DNA of 64,000 bases from contig CM077115.1 in the NCBI GenBank assembly GCA_039619475.1, positions 63,122,864-63,186,863 on the forward strand, in the 5' to 3' direction. This DNA comes from Icerya purchasi (Eukaryota; Arthropoda; Insecta; Hemiptera; Monophlebidae). This document shows, in pieces, positions 52,501-64,000 of this stretch (the first letter of the stretch is position 1; every line of letters starts with the position of its first letter). The notes under the pieces are model-generated. The model was not told the origin of the DNA and made no database searches. It saw only the letters and a program-made list of their open reading frames with translations. The translations under genes and the position numbers were made by a program.

Positions 52501-53808
52501 TTGACGTTATTTACACTTTATTATAACTTCCTTTTTTAATTTATGCAAACAATGTTTCCTCTTAATTCAAATTTTGTAACTTTTCCATTCTATTGAAGCT
52601 TACTGCTCGGGTTCAATTAAATATATAGATTGCTTAAAATATACATAGAATATCTAATTTGCAGAGGTTTTTGTCACAATGACATATCTATTAATATAAA
52701 AAAGACCTGTGCATCATAGTGACCATTACCGCTAAACAAAAATCTCTAATCACAAATTGGAAACAATAAAAAGTACAATCCAGCAATATGAACTGTAAAA
52801 AACTGTAATTAAACAAATTAAATTAAATTTTAACGGATAGCATCTTTAGTATTGCCTGAAGAATTAGGATGAACACTGAATTTTAAGGTTCTACTTCTAT
52901 CGCTTTCGCTGATTGCATTAGTGTTTTTGTGTCCACTATATACATAAAGCATTTATTCAGAAATATAACTCCTTAGCTACCTTCGTCAAAGTTTTCTGCC
53001 CTTTTAATAATGATTAGCTGGCAACTATGAAAAATAAAATATCAAAAATTAACATTACGGTTCAATTATTTCCTCTTATCGTTAATCGTGTGACGAATCT
53101 ATCCATTTTTCTCTTCCTCATTTCTCTAGGCTAAAAGAAGTTTTTCGGCATTTTCTTTAACCTTCAGGTTTATTTTTTTCAACATCTGCATTATTAGTAT
53201 CGCTTTTCCTCCTTTGAATACCATTTTTTTATTTTTTACTTATAGCATTCTTCTTTTTTTTGTTTTTTTTTTCGCCTATGAAATTATAGCTGTTAATGAG
53301 TAATTCGTCTCTCATTGCAGTGGATCATTCCCTGTGTTCAGTTCACCTTTTTACCTTTCCCTTTCAGTCTTCTATTGTTCTTAAGTTTTGCTCTTATGAT
53401 CCTGCTTTGGTTAATTTATCCTCAAAACAATACGCTTTTTCCATGTGTTATTACTTTTTTTATCTTAGAATTTTTCATAAAACCGTTTGAAATTTTCCGA
53501 ACGTATTGAACATTCTTCAAGAGATTTAATTTTTTTCCAAAAGCTATACCCCAAATTAAATAAGCTGGTGAACCCTGCATTTTGGTCTCGTATAAGTCCA
53601 TCATCCGTTCTAAATTCGGCTCTACTTCACGGGTATGTAACCATTTCTACTCGTGACTCTAGAGGAAATTTTTCTAAACTATTTTTCCTTCTCTTTTTTC
53701 TATTCCGCCTTTACAGCCAAGTTAATGGCTACGCTATTATTTTCATTTACTTTAATCATCTTTTTCCGATTATTTAATTATTTTCGTTGGCCAATTTAAA
53801 AATATTTT
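52501..53808. other. No gene recognised
   Basis: T-rich sequence with short chance frames at 53296-53510 and 53487-53777. Nothing in it resembles a known family. Confidence 0.4.
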
Positions 53809-53978
53809 ACTGACAAGAAGACCATATACGGTCTTGAGAAAACGAATTTCAATGATTTTTAGTGTAGTGGTAGTATACCATCTGGGTATACTATGTGTAA
53901 TATATTAAGGTGCAATACTCACATATAATAATCGAGAAAAATTAATTTAAAAAGTTATAGATCATTTCGCTTAAAATT

Positions 53979-54044
53979 GCTGTGGCCTAAGTGGTGACGT
54001 TCGTGACGCGTACACCCGATGACACACGGGTTCAAATTCAGCTA
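53979..54044 (+). other. tRNA-like sequence in the left arm
   Basis: A box TGGCCTAAGTGG (53983-53994) and B box GGTTCAAATTC (54029-54039) at tRNA-like spacing, starting GCTGTGG and ending near CAGC. No full cloverleaf with paired acceptor stem is evident, so it is tRNA-derived rather than a tRNA gene. Confidence 0.45.
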
Positions 54045-54629
54045 TGCGCATTTATTTTTCTATTCCTTCTTTTTTTTTCTTCGTTTTTTATATGAATACT
54101 TATAATGATTTCCTTTATTAAAAAGGCAAATAAATAATTTATTTATTTACTCATTCATTTATTTTTTTAATACTTATTGTTTTTTTCAATGATTTTCTTT
54201 ATTATAAATTTCATTCTACTATTCCACGTCTAAATTTTTATAATTTTACTTTTTATTAAACTTATTTCAATGTAATAAAAAAATTTGTAATTTAAATATT
54301 ATTTACGACAGTTAAAGATTGATCAAGCTGCGAAGATTTTTTTCTATTTATACATACATTTTTATAATTTATTTATTTACTCAATCATTTATATTACTTT
54401 TTGGCTTTTTTCAATGCTTTTTTAGTATTTACTTGAGTGTAATATCTATTGTAATAATAGGAATTAAATTAATTAAATAAATAATTAAAAAATCATTGAA
54501 AAAGACAATAATGAAAACATAAATAAAGGAGTAAACAAATAAATTATTTATTTGCTTTTCTAATAAAGGAATTAATATAAGTATTTATATAAATAAAAAA
54601 AAAAAAAAAATGATAATGAATAAACGAAC

Positions 54630-54695
54630 ATAGCTGGATTTGAATCCGCACATCGAGTGTACGCATCACGAATATTACCACTTAGACCACAGCGA
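54630..54695 (-). other. tRNA-like sequence in the right arm (inverted copy)
   Basis: On the minus strand, A box TGGTCTAAGTGG (54678-54689) and B box GGATTCAAATCC (54636-54647), mirror of the left-arm copy. This copy keeps GCTG at the start and CCAGC after the B box, closer to a real tRNA. Confidence 0.45.
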
Positions 54696-54884
54696 TTTTA
54701 AGCGAAATGTTCCACAACTTATAAATAGCATACACATAAAATGTTAAGCAAAACTTAAGTTCGTTTTTTTCGAATGTATTTGAGTATTGCACTTTAATAT
54801 TTTACACATAGTGTACACTAGTGCTACAACGGAAATCATTTAAATTCGTTTTCCCCAGTGCCGTACGGTTTCCTTGTTAGTCGG

Positions 54885-56480
54885 AAAAATATACCCGTAA
54901 AGAGTAATGTTAGAAAGAGGGTGAAGAAAATTATACAGTGTTATTTTGTAGAAGGTGTAAAATTTCTTCCTTTTAAAGACCAATTCGATTTTAATTACGA
55001 TATTTGATTTTTGCGAGGGAAGGTGACGACTAAAGAAAAAACCCTTTAAGAGTTTAAAAGGATTTTGATTCATCAATAAATATTCCTACGCTGTTAAGAC
55101 AAATAAAACGAAAAAAAATAAAATAAAATAAAAGGGTAGAAAACGATTTTTGAACGAAAACAAAATCTCAGTGCGAAGGGTAATGGAGTAAAAGTAATGC
55201 GCAAAATTTCACACCGAACTGAGTACATTTCACAGTAGCAGATATTACGCGTTTTTCTGCAGATTTCGCCGTATTTTTATTTCTATCGCGGTGCAAATGT
55301 TAAATTGTTCTCGTAATTTCACGCATTCTTGTTGGTGGCCGCTCGTTAAATTTGCTCCATGTATATATTAGTCTTGCTGGAAAAACTTTCAGAATTTCGA
55401 ACGTTCCAATCTGTATCCTATATTTATTAATCATGCTGAGGACGAAAAACAAGCGTCTTTTTTTTAGACTGTTCTTTTCCGTTACACTTTCACGCAGTGC
55501 CACTATACGGGCTATTATTGCAACTCATGTCCTTAGCAGGGATGTCAAATGCAAGCGCGCGTTACATAAGTATGCTACATATTAATTGTCTATTTATTTT
55601 TTCATTTGTATTTATGTTACTATTGCTGCGTGCATGCGTATGCGTGTATGTAGGTTTATGCGCAATATAAATGTATGTGGATGTGTGTGCGTTCAGTTCC
55701 TTTCTGGGATATTACTGTTACTTAGGACAGCGCAATAAGAATTTTTTGAAGTTTCAGCGTGCAGCAGCCGGATTCCAGTCAAGTTCTTCTCGATCAAACT
55801 GTCGTTATCAAAACAGCTAGTCCGCGGGTATAAGGTAAACACATGTAAACGTTTTATTCAACTTGAATCGCATTTAACATAATCGGTAATATTAGAAATG
55901 TTCTTTTGTTTTCCATTTCTGGAAACTGCGTCATATTCCTAGATTACGAATATATTCAAAAATTTGATAAATTGCAATTTTAAAATATACTTTTATTCGC
56001 ATATTGCAATGCTGCTGTATTCATTTGTTTTCAATCTGGTTATTGAATAATTTTAGAACCAAAAAAAACATTTCTCTTCAGCATGTAATGATTTGTTGTT
56101 TTACTTATGGCAATTCCTCCGGTTTCCTTTTTTCTAAATTAGATTACCTGTCTTTGTCTTTGTCTTTGTCTTTGTCTTTGTCTTAGTGCCCCGATATCTA
56201 TTCTATCTTCACTAAATCTCATATTGCGTAGATCCGACTTCAGTTTTCGGTTTTCGATTAAGTGCTTGTCTATTTACTCTTCTTCACTAGATTTTTCTTA
56301 ACTCCTCTATGCTTCATAAATGAAGATTTACCCATAATGAAACTCTGAAACTCCGATTTCATTCCTTATTCCTGTTCGTCTTCTTCAATTTTCACCGTTT
56401 ATTTATAATCACGATAAACTTTCTTATTTCTCATTCGGTCTTTTCAGTTTCTTTCATCGTATTAAATGTCTCTCTTTACC
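54885..56480. other. No gene recognised; one hexanucleotide microsatellite
   Basis: GC is slightly raised at 55200-55800 but no persuasive coding frame is present. A (TCTTTG)n run of about six units occupies 56149-56184. Confidence 0.4.
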
Positions 56481-56489
56481 GTTCTGTTT

Positions 56490-57400
56490 TAAATCTGTTC
56501 CTCAACATGTAACCAGAATTGAATTTTCCATTGCTTTAAGTTCTCTCCTTTCTACACACGCTAATATGTACACTGACGGTTCCACAAATGAAGTTGGTTC
56601 TACCTTTTTTGTCCTGCCTTGAATTATTCTGAATCTTTTAAACTTCCCTCCTTTTACTTAATTTTCTATGCGATATTTATTGCTACTCTATGCGCTGTTT
56701 TCTTTGTTTCCTCGCTAACAGTTTTCTATAAAGTGCTCATAATCCCGAATTCCAAAAATGTTCTGTAAGCTATCGTACCATTCTTCCGCTTATTTAATTA
56801 ACTTTTCATGCTCAAACATGATTTTTTCTCTTTCATTTGATCGAAATCGATCTTCTGTGGATTCCTGGTCATTTAGGCATTGAGAATAATAAATTAGCGG
56901 ATATTATTGGAAATAATAAATTAGTGAATATTCATTGGTCTCTTTCTTCCATTTTCAGGGGCAGATGTTTAGGCACATTTTCTGTTTATAATATTACTTT
57001 TCCTTCCCCAAAATTATTTATTCTAGACTACAACTCAACTAAAATTTTTCTTCATATTCTAATCCCGCTACCTTTTAGTTATTCAGCCATCTCTTCCCAT
57101 TCGACCATGTTTCCGAGACCTCCCTAATCGTTCTACAATCTCAGCTATTTGTTGCCATCGTTTTAATCATAGTCTTCTTTCTGCATAGTTTTTTCGGGCT
57201 TCATCTGCTTATGCTCCGTTTTGTCCTTTTCAACTTCATTCACATACACGTTCCTTATGATTTTGATCGCATTTTGTTCGTTCGTTCGACTTTTTATGCT
57301 GAGCAATCGTCCTTTCACTCTCCTCTACTAAAACTCGGTGTCCCTCCTCCTTAACGGTGCTTTTTGTATTCTCTCATTTCCTTTTACTTCTGTTATTTCT
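56490..57400 (+). pseudogene. RNase H relic of a non-LTR retrotransposon
   Basis: The plus strand reads 'MYTDGSTNEVGSTFF' (56567-56610, first Asp motif), then after frame changes 'IDLLWIPGHLGIENNKLADI' (56845-56905, last motif with Asp kept). A decayed tail follows to about 57360. The middle Glu and Asp motifs are blurred by stops. Same general family as 8.2-9.9 kb. Confidence 0.7.
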
Positions 57401-57635
57401 GCCCTCAAATTATTTTTATCCTCTACCTTTTAATGTTTAAAAATATTACTTTTCTTCTTCTTTCCGTTTCTCCCAGGCTAATGTCTGCGTTGAAGAAAAC
57501 GATTAAAAAAAACATTGTTAATTGATGATGGTTTTAAAATTATTGTAAATTTCATTATTACGTATTAATAATTAATTTTTAAATAATATTTATGTTTTTA
57601 GTAATTCTATTTTAAAGTAATTGTTCTTTCCGGTT

Positions 57636-57730
57636 TTTTTTTTTTTGTTTTTTTTTTTTAACGCAATGTAAGAATCATTAATGGGCAAAATTCGCGATGG
57701 TGCTTTCATACTTGTGCACCTTTCACTAAT
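57636..57730 (-). repeat. Poly(A) end of an unidentified minus-strand retroelement
   Basis: Two T-runs (57636-57659) followed on the plus strand by 'AACGCAATGTAAGAATCATT', then a GGTGC/GCACC stem. This looks like a 3' UTR end of a retroelement, but no coding part follows that I can identify. Confidence 0.35.
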
Positions 57731-58304
57731 TTTCTTTTATGTAACCTAATTTTTGTATAATGTATGTCTGTTTAATTTTAAATATTTTTAAACAACTCAA
57801 CTTAACTGTATATTTCTCTCCTGAACCAAAAGTAAACAGTTAAAATTACAAATAGTGAGGGTTAAGGAGAAAAATAAGTATAATAATATATTGAAATATT
57901 TCAATCGGAACACAAACTGTACGAAGAGCCGATAGAAGTAGTAAAACAGGCATAAATCGCGATGCGGTAGCAAACATAGCGGAAAATAAAAACTGGATAA
58001 ACATATTAATGAAAAAATTCCTTACATAAACATAAAGTGACATTGTTAAAGAAGGAGAACATCTCTGCTGTTATTTCGACTGAATTCAGTTACCACGGAG
58101 AGGAACTGAAATTCTAAAAAGAACTATATAATTTCTGTATAGCAACAAGAAGATCGAGCAGAAATCCTTCAGATGTAGTGATGAAGAAATCGGATGAATC
58201 TCGGAAAACATTTCTCTGATAAAAATCTGCGGTGCTACATAATAAAAACTCATAATTATGTAAACTCTAATAAATTTTTAAGGTTACAATTTAGTAATGG
58301 CTAG

Positions 58305-58900
58305 AACAGGGGTCGGCAACCTTTTTCAGCCGCGGGTCAAAATCAACCAAAATGTGAGTATTAAAGGGACGTTTGGGTCAGATATATTTTCGTATTAAAA
58401 CACGTTTTCTTTTAGACAAATAATAAGATGAATTTTATTAAGAAAATAATTACAAACATAGTTGAATGAACTATATTTATAAATGTTCTCTTCGATATCA
58501 GTGGCTGCCCTGATGTTGAAGTTGTGACGTAAATTTAGTCAAGTCTGGTTTATAGTTAGTCATTTTACGACGAAATAGACGCATCTGAATTTTCGGTAGT
58601 TAACCTGTTCCTGTCCCGGCTTAACATAAATTTCATTTGCGAAAATATTTGCTCACATTTATAAGTTGAATCGAACGTGGACAAAATGGCAAAGGCAATT
58701 TTTTGCAAAGATGAAAACTTCATAGGAAGTAATGTCCAACATGTTGATATCATGAGAGAAGATGATTATTTTCTGATTTTTCCAAATTTTTCCGCAATTT
58801 CTTAAATTTATCCATCCATAACGTCGAACTCTTAAAATCAATCATTTCTCGATTAATCAATTTTTAGATATTGAAAATACTGTGTAAATTTAAAACATTT
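58305..58900 (-). mobile_element. hAT DNA transposon remnant with C-terminal dimerisation domain
   Basis: CAGGGGTCGGCAACC at 58307-58321 is a typical hAT terminal sequence. The minus strand then encodes 'FAILSTFDSTYKCEQIFSQM' and 'SRDRNRLTTEN', matching the hAT C-terminal dimerisation region (ST..CE..FS.M......RNRLT). The catalytic part of the transposase is not found; the opposite end is not in evidence. It is an inactive fragment. Confidence 0.75.
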
Positions 58901-59174
58901 TCTTCTATTTCCTCGGGCTTTATTATAAATGTAAACATTTCTCCATACTTCTTAAAACTTTGAAACCGACTTTCGTATTCACTTTTAATGACGAAAATCT
59001 AACTTTCAAACATATTTAGATTGTGCTTTCATCGATACCTTTTTTTTTTTCATGTTTCTTTTTTAATTAAACAAGGGAAAGAAATGAAATTTTTTAGTTT
59101 TTATGTCAGTTTCAAATAATATCAATTTTGAAGTAAAACTCTTCCATTCATCATACATTTTCAAAATTGTCTGG

Positions 59175-59640
59175 TTATTTCCTTGGAGTGGTACGTTGAT
59201 TATAATGGTTCATTATGTCTATTAAAAACAAAAGTCTTTTCGTGCCCGACCGAAGCCATGTTTCTGAGATGAGAGCAACGCTAACCTTATGGATATCCAA
59301 CGGACCCTCTAATGAATTTTTATTGACTCTGAGGCTACGGCAAGTTTCCGCTGAAGTATATTGAACGCAGCCATCATGGTGAAACAGGGAATGTATTAGA
59401 AGTATAAGAATTGAGAAAGGGGAAGAAAGAAACAGTAAGAAGGCACAATAGTTGATATAAGGTAAAAAGAAAAGCAATGTGACATTTGTATTAATAAGAT
59501 TGAAATAGGTTAGAAACGAAACGGAGGAAAGTAAATTGTAACGATTAGAAATCCGCAGGAAGTAAGTCGGGACTAACAAATTAGAAGGGAATTCTAAGAG
59601 TAATGAAAAAAAAAAGAAAGAGGGCATTTGTGTTAGAAAT
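59175..59640 (-). pseudogene. Possible endonuclease N-terminal fragment of a non-LTR ORF2
   Basis: The minus strand reads 'NKNSLEGPLDIHKVSVALIS' directly followed by 'ETWL', which fits the N-terminal APE endonuclease pattern (N..SL......L....V.L..ETWL, with the catalytic Glu). The upstream 90 codons are Phe/Leu-rich and uninformative. It is short and isolated, hence moderate confidence. Confidence 0.45.
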
Positions 59641-60916
59641 CGTAGGAGGTGACCAAAAAATTTCTGCCAAGAGAAAACACCTTTTGAAACCTTTGCATAG
59701 ATGAAATGATACCCGTTAAGGTTAAATTATGCTGCGCAAAGCATCTGACTACATAGCTCTTTGGAGAGCAGCAAACGTGAGAGAAAACAGAAATAATTCG
59801 AATGCAACCGAGTTCAAGTACTGAACTAGTTATCTTGACGTCAGCGCACTCGAAAGAAGAAAAGACGCAATAAATGTACTGAAGTCCATTCATTAGTTAT
59901 TGTCTATTATTCATCGTTAGGCGTGATATTTAAAATATGAGTGTGATAAGTTCGATAATTATAAATGTTTTTTTTTTCTTACCGCTAATTTAACTTTCAA
60001 ATTCGTTAAAATTTACGGCTTAAAATTTTACCGTGAACGTTTTCTGCCTCGCTATGCTTTATCTCATTTAGCCTATCCGTAAATTTGCCATTTCTGTGTG
60101 GAACAGAATATGAACGTGAACTTCTTTCGTAGACAGATTTCCTTATGTGATATGGAACTAGCGAATTATTTTTAATTCCTGATGATAAAAATGCTTTCAA
60201 TTAATTCTAATATGGCTCTCAGTTTATTAGGTTATTTGTTTGAAAACGGTGTTGCGTATTTTTTGCCATTTTATAATTAAATGAGAATTCGTTTATTTTT
60301 GTTTTGTTTTTTTTTGTGCGTATAAAATGACGAAAAAATTTAATTTGAACTATTTAAAAAGAAACATCAGAACGAAAAGGAACAATTTTATGCAACAAGG
60401 ATGAATATAATTAAAACGAATTCAGTTTCATTTAATTAATTTCATTTTCAGTTCGATTTTAACTGCACCAAATTTCAGCGAAGTAAATTAAATTTTTCTT
60501 CCCAATTTAAATTATTTTGTAAATTATCCGATAAACAGATTAAAACTGTTTTTTTTTTTTGTTTTCCACTTTTGTAAATTTGTAATCGTAACGCTAGTTA
60601 ATGAATAATTTATGATAATTGCCTTTTACATATTTCAAATAGATTTATTTTCATATAATCGATTGCGGTTCAGTTGAAAATAAAATAAAGAATAAAAAAT
60701 CAGTTTGTACAAATATGCTTTGGGTAAAATGTGATGCAACTACACATTTCGTTTTAGTAAAAACATGACCTCATACTATGGGTTAAGTTGTACGTGAAAA
60801 TAATTATAAAATTTCGTAATATTTCTTCATGACGGACAATTTTTTTTTTGACGGAAAATATTTTAGATAATCCACGTGTATTCAGTTGGTTTTTTATTGT
60901 CTTTTTATTCCTTAGG
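59641..60916. other. No gene recognised
   Basis: AT-rich sequence without a supported coding frame or evident repeat. Confidence 0.4.
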
Positions 60917-62418
60917 TACGCCAACGAGGAGCAATAGCTCAACCAACCGAGGAATCTAAGTAATAGCTCCAAAGGAGCATAACATAACAGATTTTAATTG
61001 GGTGCGAGATAGAATGAATGAAGGAAGCTAGAATAGGATCAACTGAGAAAGAAGGTAAAGAGAAAAAAGTAATAATCATTGTATGAAGCAGGAAGACCAA
61101 GATCTAAAAGCTGAGAACAGAAAAGAGAACGTTCTGAAGAAAGTGAGGAACATTCCAAGAAGACATGATTGACATCACACAGAAAAAAGGGAATCTGAAA
61201 AGAGACGAGGGAAAAACGAAAAAGTGACAAAGGGAAAGGTGTGACCGAAACGAAGACGACATATGGCAGTGATCCGGGGATGACAGAGAGAAGGAAACTT
61301 GTCAAACCAACTGGTCAGTGAAGGTAAAGGCTGGAACGAAAGATAAAAGGGAAAAATAAATATCTTTCCATAATCTAAGGTGAAACTGTTTAAAAATATG
61401 ATTAATATTGTGAGCAGGAAATTTATGAAGAGGATGTCCATTGAACGCTCACCTCATTACCCTCAATTCCAGCATGGTCAGTGATTCACAGTAGATCTGT
61501 TTGGATAGAACGGAACAGGAAAAATTCGTGAATTAAATTGCGAATAAGAAGGACGAAAGGTTCAAAAGAGGGCAACGGTAAAGGAGAAGAAATCTCGCCT
61601 GCAAAACACTTTCAGAGTCAGCTATTAAAAGAAATTTATCCGAGAGGAACGAAGAGGAAGGGATAAAAAGAATTGCATAAAGCATGTTAGCAGATTCAGT
61701 AGTAAATATAGAACAGCAGGAAGGAAGTTTAAAGGATTCAGAGTAGTTGTGAGAAGGAGAAACAAAGGCGACACCAACCCCATCAGCCCTCTTAGAACCA
61801 TCAGTAAAAATAACGGAATGATAGGGATATGCAGAATTTAAGACCGTGTGAAATTCAGATCTAACTATACAGTGAAGAAGGAATTTAGTAGAACTTGATA
61901 AATGAAATACATGAGGAGGCTGTAAGAGACTGAAATAATTAAGGGAAAAGTACGGAGATTTATCATAGGAGATAATATAGAGAGAAAAATTGGTAAGACG
62001 AACACAGAAATGAAAGATAAAATTGGAATTCTGTTGGGAGTAAAAGATAAATTGTGAAAAACAGAGCAGTAAGCAGCTATAATCCGGGAGGAAAAAGAGG
62101 GAAGACCTTTAATTAAGAAACGATAGTCTAGATAATATCTGCAGATGAACAAAGGAAGTGATTTTGATTCGAAGATGATGTCAGAAATCGAAGTAGATTT
62201 ACATGTACCTAGACAAAGACGAAGACAGGAATTTAGAATACGGTCAAGTTTTAATAGAAAATACTTAGAATAGTTGCCGTGTATATGTATATATATATAT
62301 ATATATATAGGAACACTAGTCCAATTTAGAAAAAATGAGGGACTTATACAATAAAGAAAGAATGTAAGGGTCATCACCCCACCTGTAAGATGAGAGTGAT
62401 TTTAAAGTCTGGGTACAT
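60917..62418 (-). mobile_element. 5'-truncated non-LTR retrotransposon, minus-strand arm of a head-to-head pair
   Basis: Read on the minus strand from 62418: 'YRWGDDPY' and a decayed 'SLIFSKLD' (RT thumb), a (TA)n/(TG)n expansion inside the coding region (62281-62309), then 'LDRILNSCLRLCLGTCKS', 'FICRYYLDYRFLIKGLPS', and an RNase H with several frame breaks. A Cys/His tail follows ('FFLCDVNHVFLEC', about 61150). The 3' end near 60918 matches that of the plus-strand copy ('GCTATTACTTAGATTCC'), but the poly(A) is not kept. Confidence 0.8.
62281..62309. repeat. (TA)n microsatellite inside a retroelement coding region
   Basis: About 14 TA units preceded by TGTATATG. It lies where relatives encode the short 'SFLYGN' segment, giving a Tyr-Ile run in translation. 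Confidence 0.9.
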
Positions 62419-63685
62419 GTAAATCTACTTCGATTTCTGACATCATCTTCGAATCAAAATCACTTCCTTTGTTCATCTGCAGATATTATCTAGACTATCG
62501 TTTCTTAATTAAAGGTCTTCCCTCTTTTTCCTCCCGGATTATAGCTGCTTACTGCTCTGTTTTTCACAATTTATCTTTTACTCCCAACAGAATTCCAATT
62601 TTATCTTTCATTTCTGTGTTCGTCTTTCCAATTTTTCTCCATATATTTTCTCCGATGATACATCTCCATACTTTTCTCTTAATTATTTCAGTCTTTTACA
62701 TCCTCCTCACATATTTCATTTGTCAAGTTCTGCTAAATTCCTTCCTCACTCTATAGCTAAATCTGAATTTCACATGGTTTTAAGTTCTTTATATCCCAAT
62801 CATTCCGTTATTTTTACTGATGGTTCTAAGAGGGCTGATAGGGCTGGTGCCGCCTTTGTTTTTCCTTCTCACAACTACTCGGAATCCTTTAAACTTCCTT
62901 CCTGCTGCTCTATATTTACAGCTGAATCTGCCGCCATACTTCATGCAATTCTTTTTATCTCTTCTTCTTCTATCCTATCGGATAAATTTATTTTAATAGC
63001 TGACTCTGAAAGTGTCTTACAGGCGGTTTCTTCTCCCTTACCGTTGCCCTCTTTTGATCCTTTCATTCTTCTTATTCGCAATCTAATTCACGAATTATTC
63101 CTGTTCCGTTCGATCCAAATTGATTTATTGTGGATTCCTAGCCATGCTGGAATTGAGGGTAATGAGGTGGCTGATTCCTTGGCTCGCCCAGGGGCTTCCA
63201 ATGGACATCCTCTTCATACATTTTCCGCTCACAATATTAATCATATTTCCAGACAGTTCCATATTACATTATAGAAAGATATTTATTTTTCTCTTTTCTC
63301 AAATCCGAAATCCATTTATCTTTCCGTTCAGCTCTTACCTTCTTTGACCAGATGGTTCGACATGTTTCCTTCCCTTTGTCGTCCCCTGATCACCGCTATA
63401 TGTCGTCTTCGTTTCGGTCATACCTTTCTGCTTTCGTCACTTTATCGTTTTTCCCTCGTCTCTTCTCCGCGGTGCGCTCTTCACCCAGAGGATTCCTTTT
63501 TTCTATGTGATGTTCTCTCATTTCCTTTCTTGTCAGTTGTTCCTATTCTAGCTTCTTTCATTCATTCAATCTCGCACCAGATTAAAATCTAATATGTTAT
63601 TCTCCTTTTGAACTATTACTTAGATTCCTTGGCTGATTGGGCTGTTATTCTTCGTTAGCGTACCCATAAAAAAAAAAAAAAAAAA
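62412..63685 (+). mobile_element. 5'-truncated non-LTR retrotransposon, plus-strand arm of a head-to-head pair
   Basis: Begins in mid-coding sequence with 'GGTACATGTAAATCTACTTC', which is the inverse of the left copy at about 62165-62205, and ends in an A-run at 63668-63685. Coding remains are described in the RNase H entry. The two copies are highly similar across about 1.2 kb. Confidence 0.85.
62469..63592 (+). pseudogene. RNase H and Cys/His tail of the plus-strand copy
   Basis: Segment 62469-62756 is the connection region ('FICRYYLDYRFLIKGLPS'). Segment 62720-63274 is a well-kept RNase H: 'IFTDGSKRADRAGAAF' (Asp), 'FTAESAAILHAI' (Glu), 'LIADSESVLQAV' (Asp) and 'WIPSHAGIEGNEVADSLA' (Asp), so all four acidic positions are present. 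Frame changes near 62740 and 63270 split it from the neighbours, and the Cys/His tail (63344-63592) is interrupted after 'LCDV', apparently by a deletion. This RNase H is the best preserved of its family in the window. Confidence 0.85.
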
Positions 63686-63689
63686 TTAA

Positions 63690-64000
63690 TCCTTTTAAGA
63701 TAACAAATATACAGGCGACTGATATGCTCCTGAAAGTACAAGCAAACGTTAATGAGCAAAGCAACAGAAGCACTACACCAGAGAGACAGAATAATGACTT
63801 GAGGCTAGATTCATGAAGGAAGGATTATATGAATGAAAAACAAAAACCATAGCCGCGAATTTAAGAGGAGAGACAAAAAGATGGATATTGGGAAAAGCAT
63901 TTTCTATAGTGGCTAATGACCTATTTAGTTCTAAAACTACATATGTTAAGTTGTGAGAAGAAATATCATCAGTATAGAATAAAGACGATGAATTTAATGG
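63690..64000 (-). pseudogene. Decayed reverse transcriptase fragment at the window edge
   Basis: The minus strand reads, from the right edge, 'LFYTDDIS' (for the FADD box), then 'ELNRSLATIENAF' and 'NIHLFVSPLKFAAMVF', the pattern of the RT region just after the active site (GL.VSP.K...M.F). It continues beyond the window. Confidence 0.6.

Larger units (their letters stand above)
53809..54884. repeat. 1.08-kb fold-back element with tRNA-like arms
   Basis: The outer ends 'ACTGACAAGAAGACC' and the complement of 'GGTTTCCTTGTTAGT' match, and the arms can be followed inwards for about 450 bases on each side through 'GAAAACGAATTT', 'GCAATACTC', tRNA-like boxes and 'AAATAAATAATTTATTTA' to a centre near 54340. 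The similarity is about 80-85% by eye, with small gaps. No coding capacity. It could be a non-autonomous inverted-repeat DNA transposon that captured a tRNA-derived sequence, or two SINEs fused head to head. Confidence 0.7.

Noticed and set aside
53979..54044. A functional tRNA gene
   Set aside because: A and B boxes are present but no paired acceptor stem or convincing anticodon arm; occurs as an inverted pair within a fold-back element.
1..64000. CRISPR array or bacterial operon structure
   Set aside because: No regularly spaced direct repeats; sequence is eukaryotic mobile DNA.

Overview
The window looks like insect nuclear DNA, most likely hymenopteran (an inference from the AT-rich base composition and the retroelement families; no host gene is recognisable enough to prove it). 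I see no convincing single-copy host protein gene. Almost everything recognisable is mobile DNA. Broken non-LTR retrotransposons lie on both strands, with a Penelope-like fragment, a hAT remnant, several fold-back elements, and one large, apparently intact Polinton/Maverick element.

The centrepiece is the Polinton at 26357-45538 (19,182 bp). It is bounded by a perfect 6-bp target duplication (GGAGTA at 26351-26356 and 45539-45544) and by terminal inverted repeats of about 540-600 bp that begin 5'-AGTAGTCT. It carries a protein-primed DNA polymerase B (+), then a minus-strand block: a putative exonuclease-fold protein, major capsid protein, penton-like minor capsid protein, adenain-like protease and PLA2-like capsid protein. 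A plus-strand block follows: packaging ATPase, a conserved Polinton protein, integrase with chromodomain, and two tandem fiber-like coiled-coil proteins. Last comes a minus-strand paralogue of the polymerase N-terminal domain. Together these cover replication, integration, capsid assembly, maturation and packaging. All these frames are open, so the copy looks young. The protease frame has no ATG and overlaps the PLA2 frame at a UUU_CGA heptad-type site, which suggests +1 ribosomal frameshifting.

The Polinton lies inside ORF2 of a minus-strand non-LTR element (ORF1 at 46671-47507, endonuclease at about 45545-45972, rest of ORF2 at 23749-26356). Removing the Polinton and one target copy keeps the ORF2 frame in register. 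That retrotransposon, with its poly(A) at about 23323-23352, in turn sits in the RNase H domain of an older plus-strand non-LTR copy (23100-23322 continuing at about 47645-47945). This is a three-level nest.

Left flank (1-23.1 kb): ORF1 and RT relics at 1-3.1 kb; a long gene-free stretch to 8.2 kb; RNase H-type non-LTR 3' ends at 8.2-9.9 kb (+), 10.0-10.7 kb (-) and 11.05-13.96 kb (-); a 0.2-kb hairpin at 14.3 kb; a Penelope-like fragment with a GIY-YIG domain between 230-bp inverted repeats at 14.56-15.52 kb; gag-like debris at 15.6-17.3 kb; an RT relic at 18.5-19.1 kb; and an ORF1-like coiled-coil relic at 21.9-22.96 kb. Right flank (47.6-64 kb): RT and RNase H relics, a 147-bp hairpin, a 1.08-kb fold-back element with tRNA-like A and B boxes in its arms, a hAT C-terminal remnant, and two head-to-head copies of one non-LTR family that form a 1.2-kb-arm inverted repeat.
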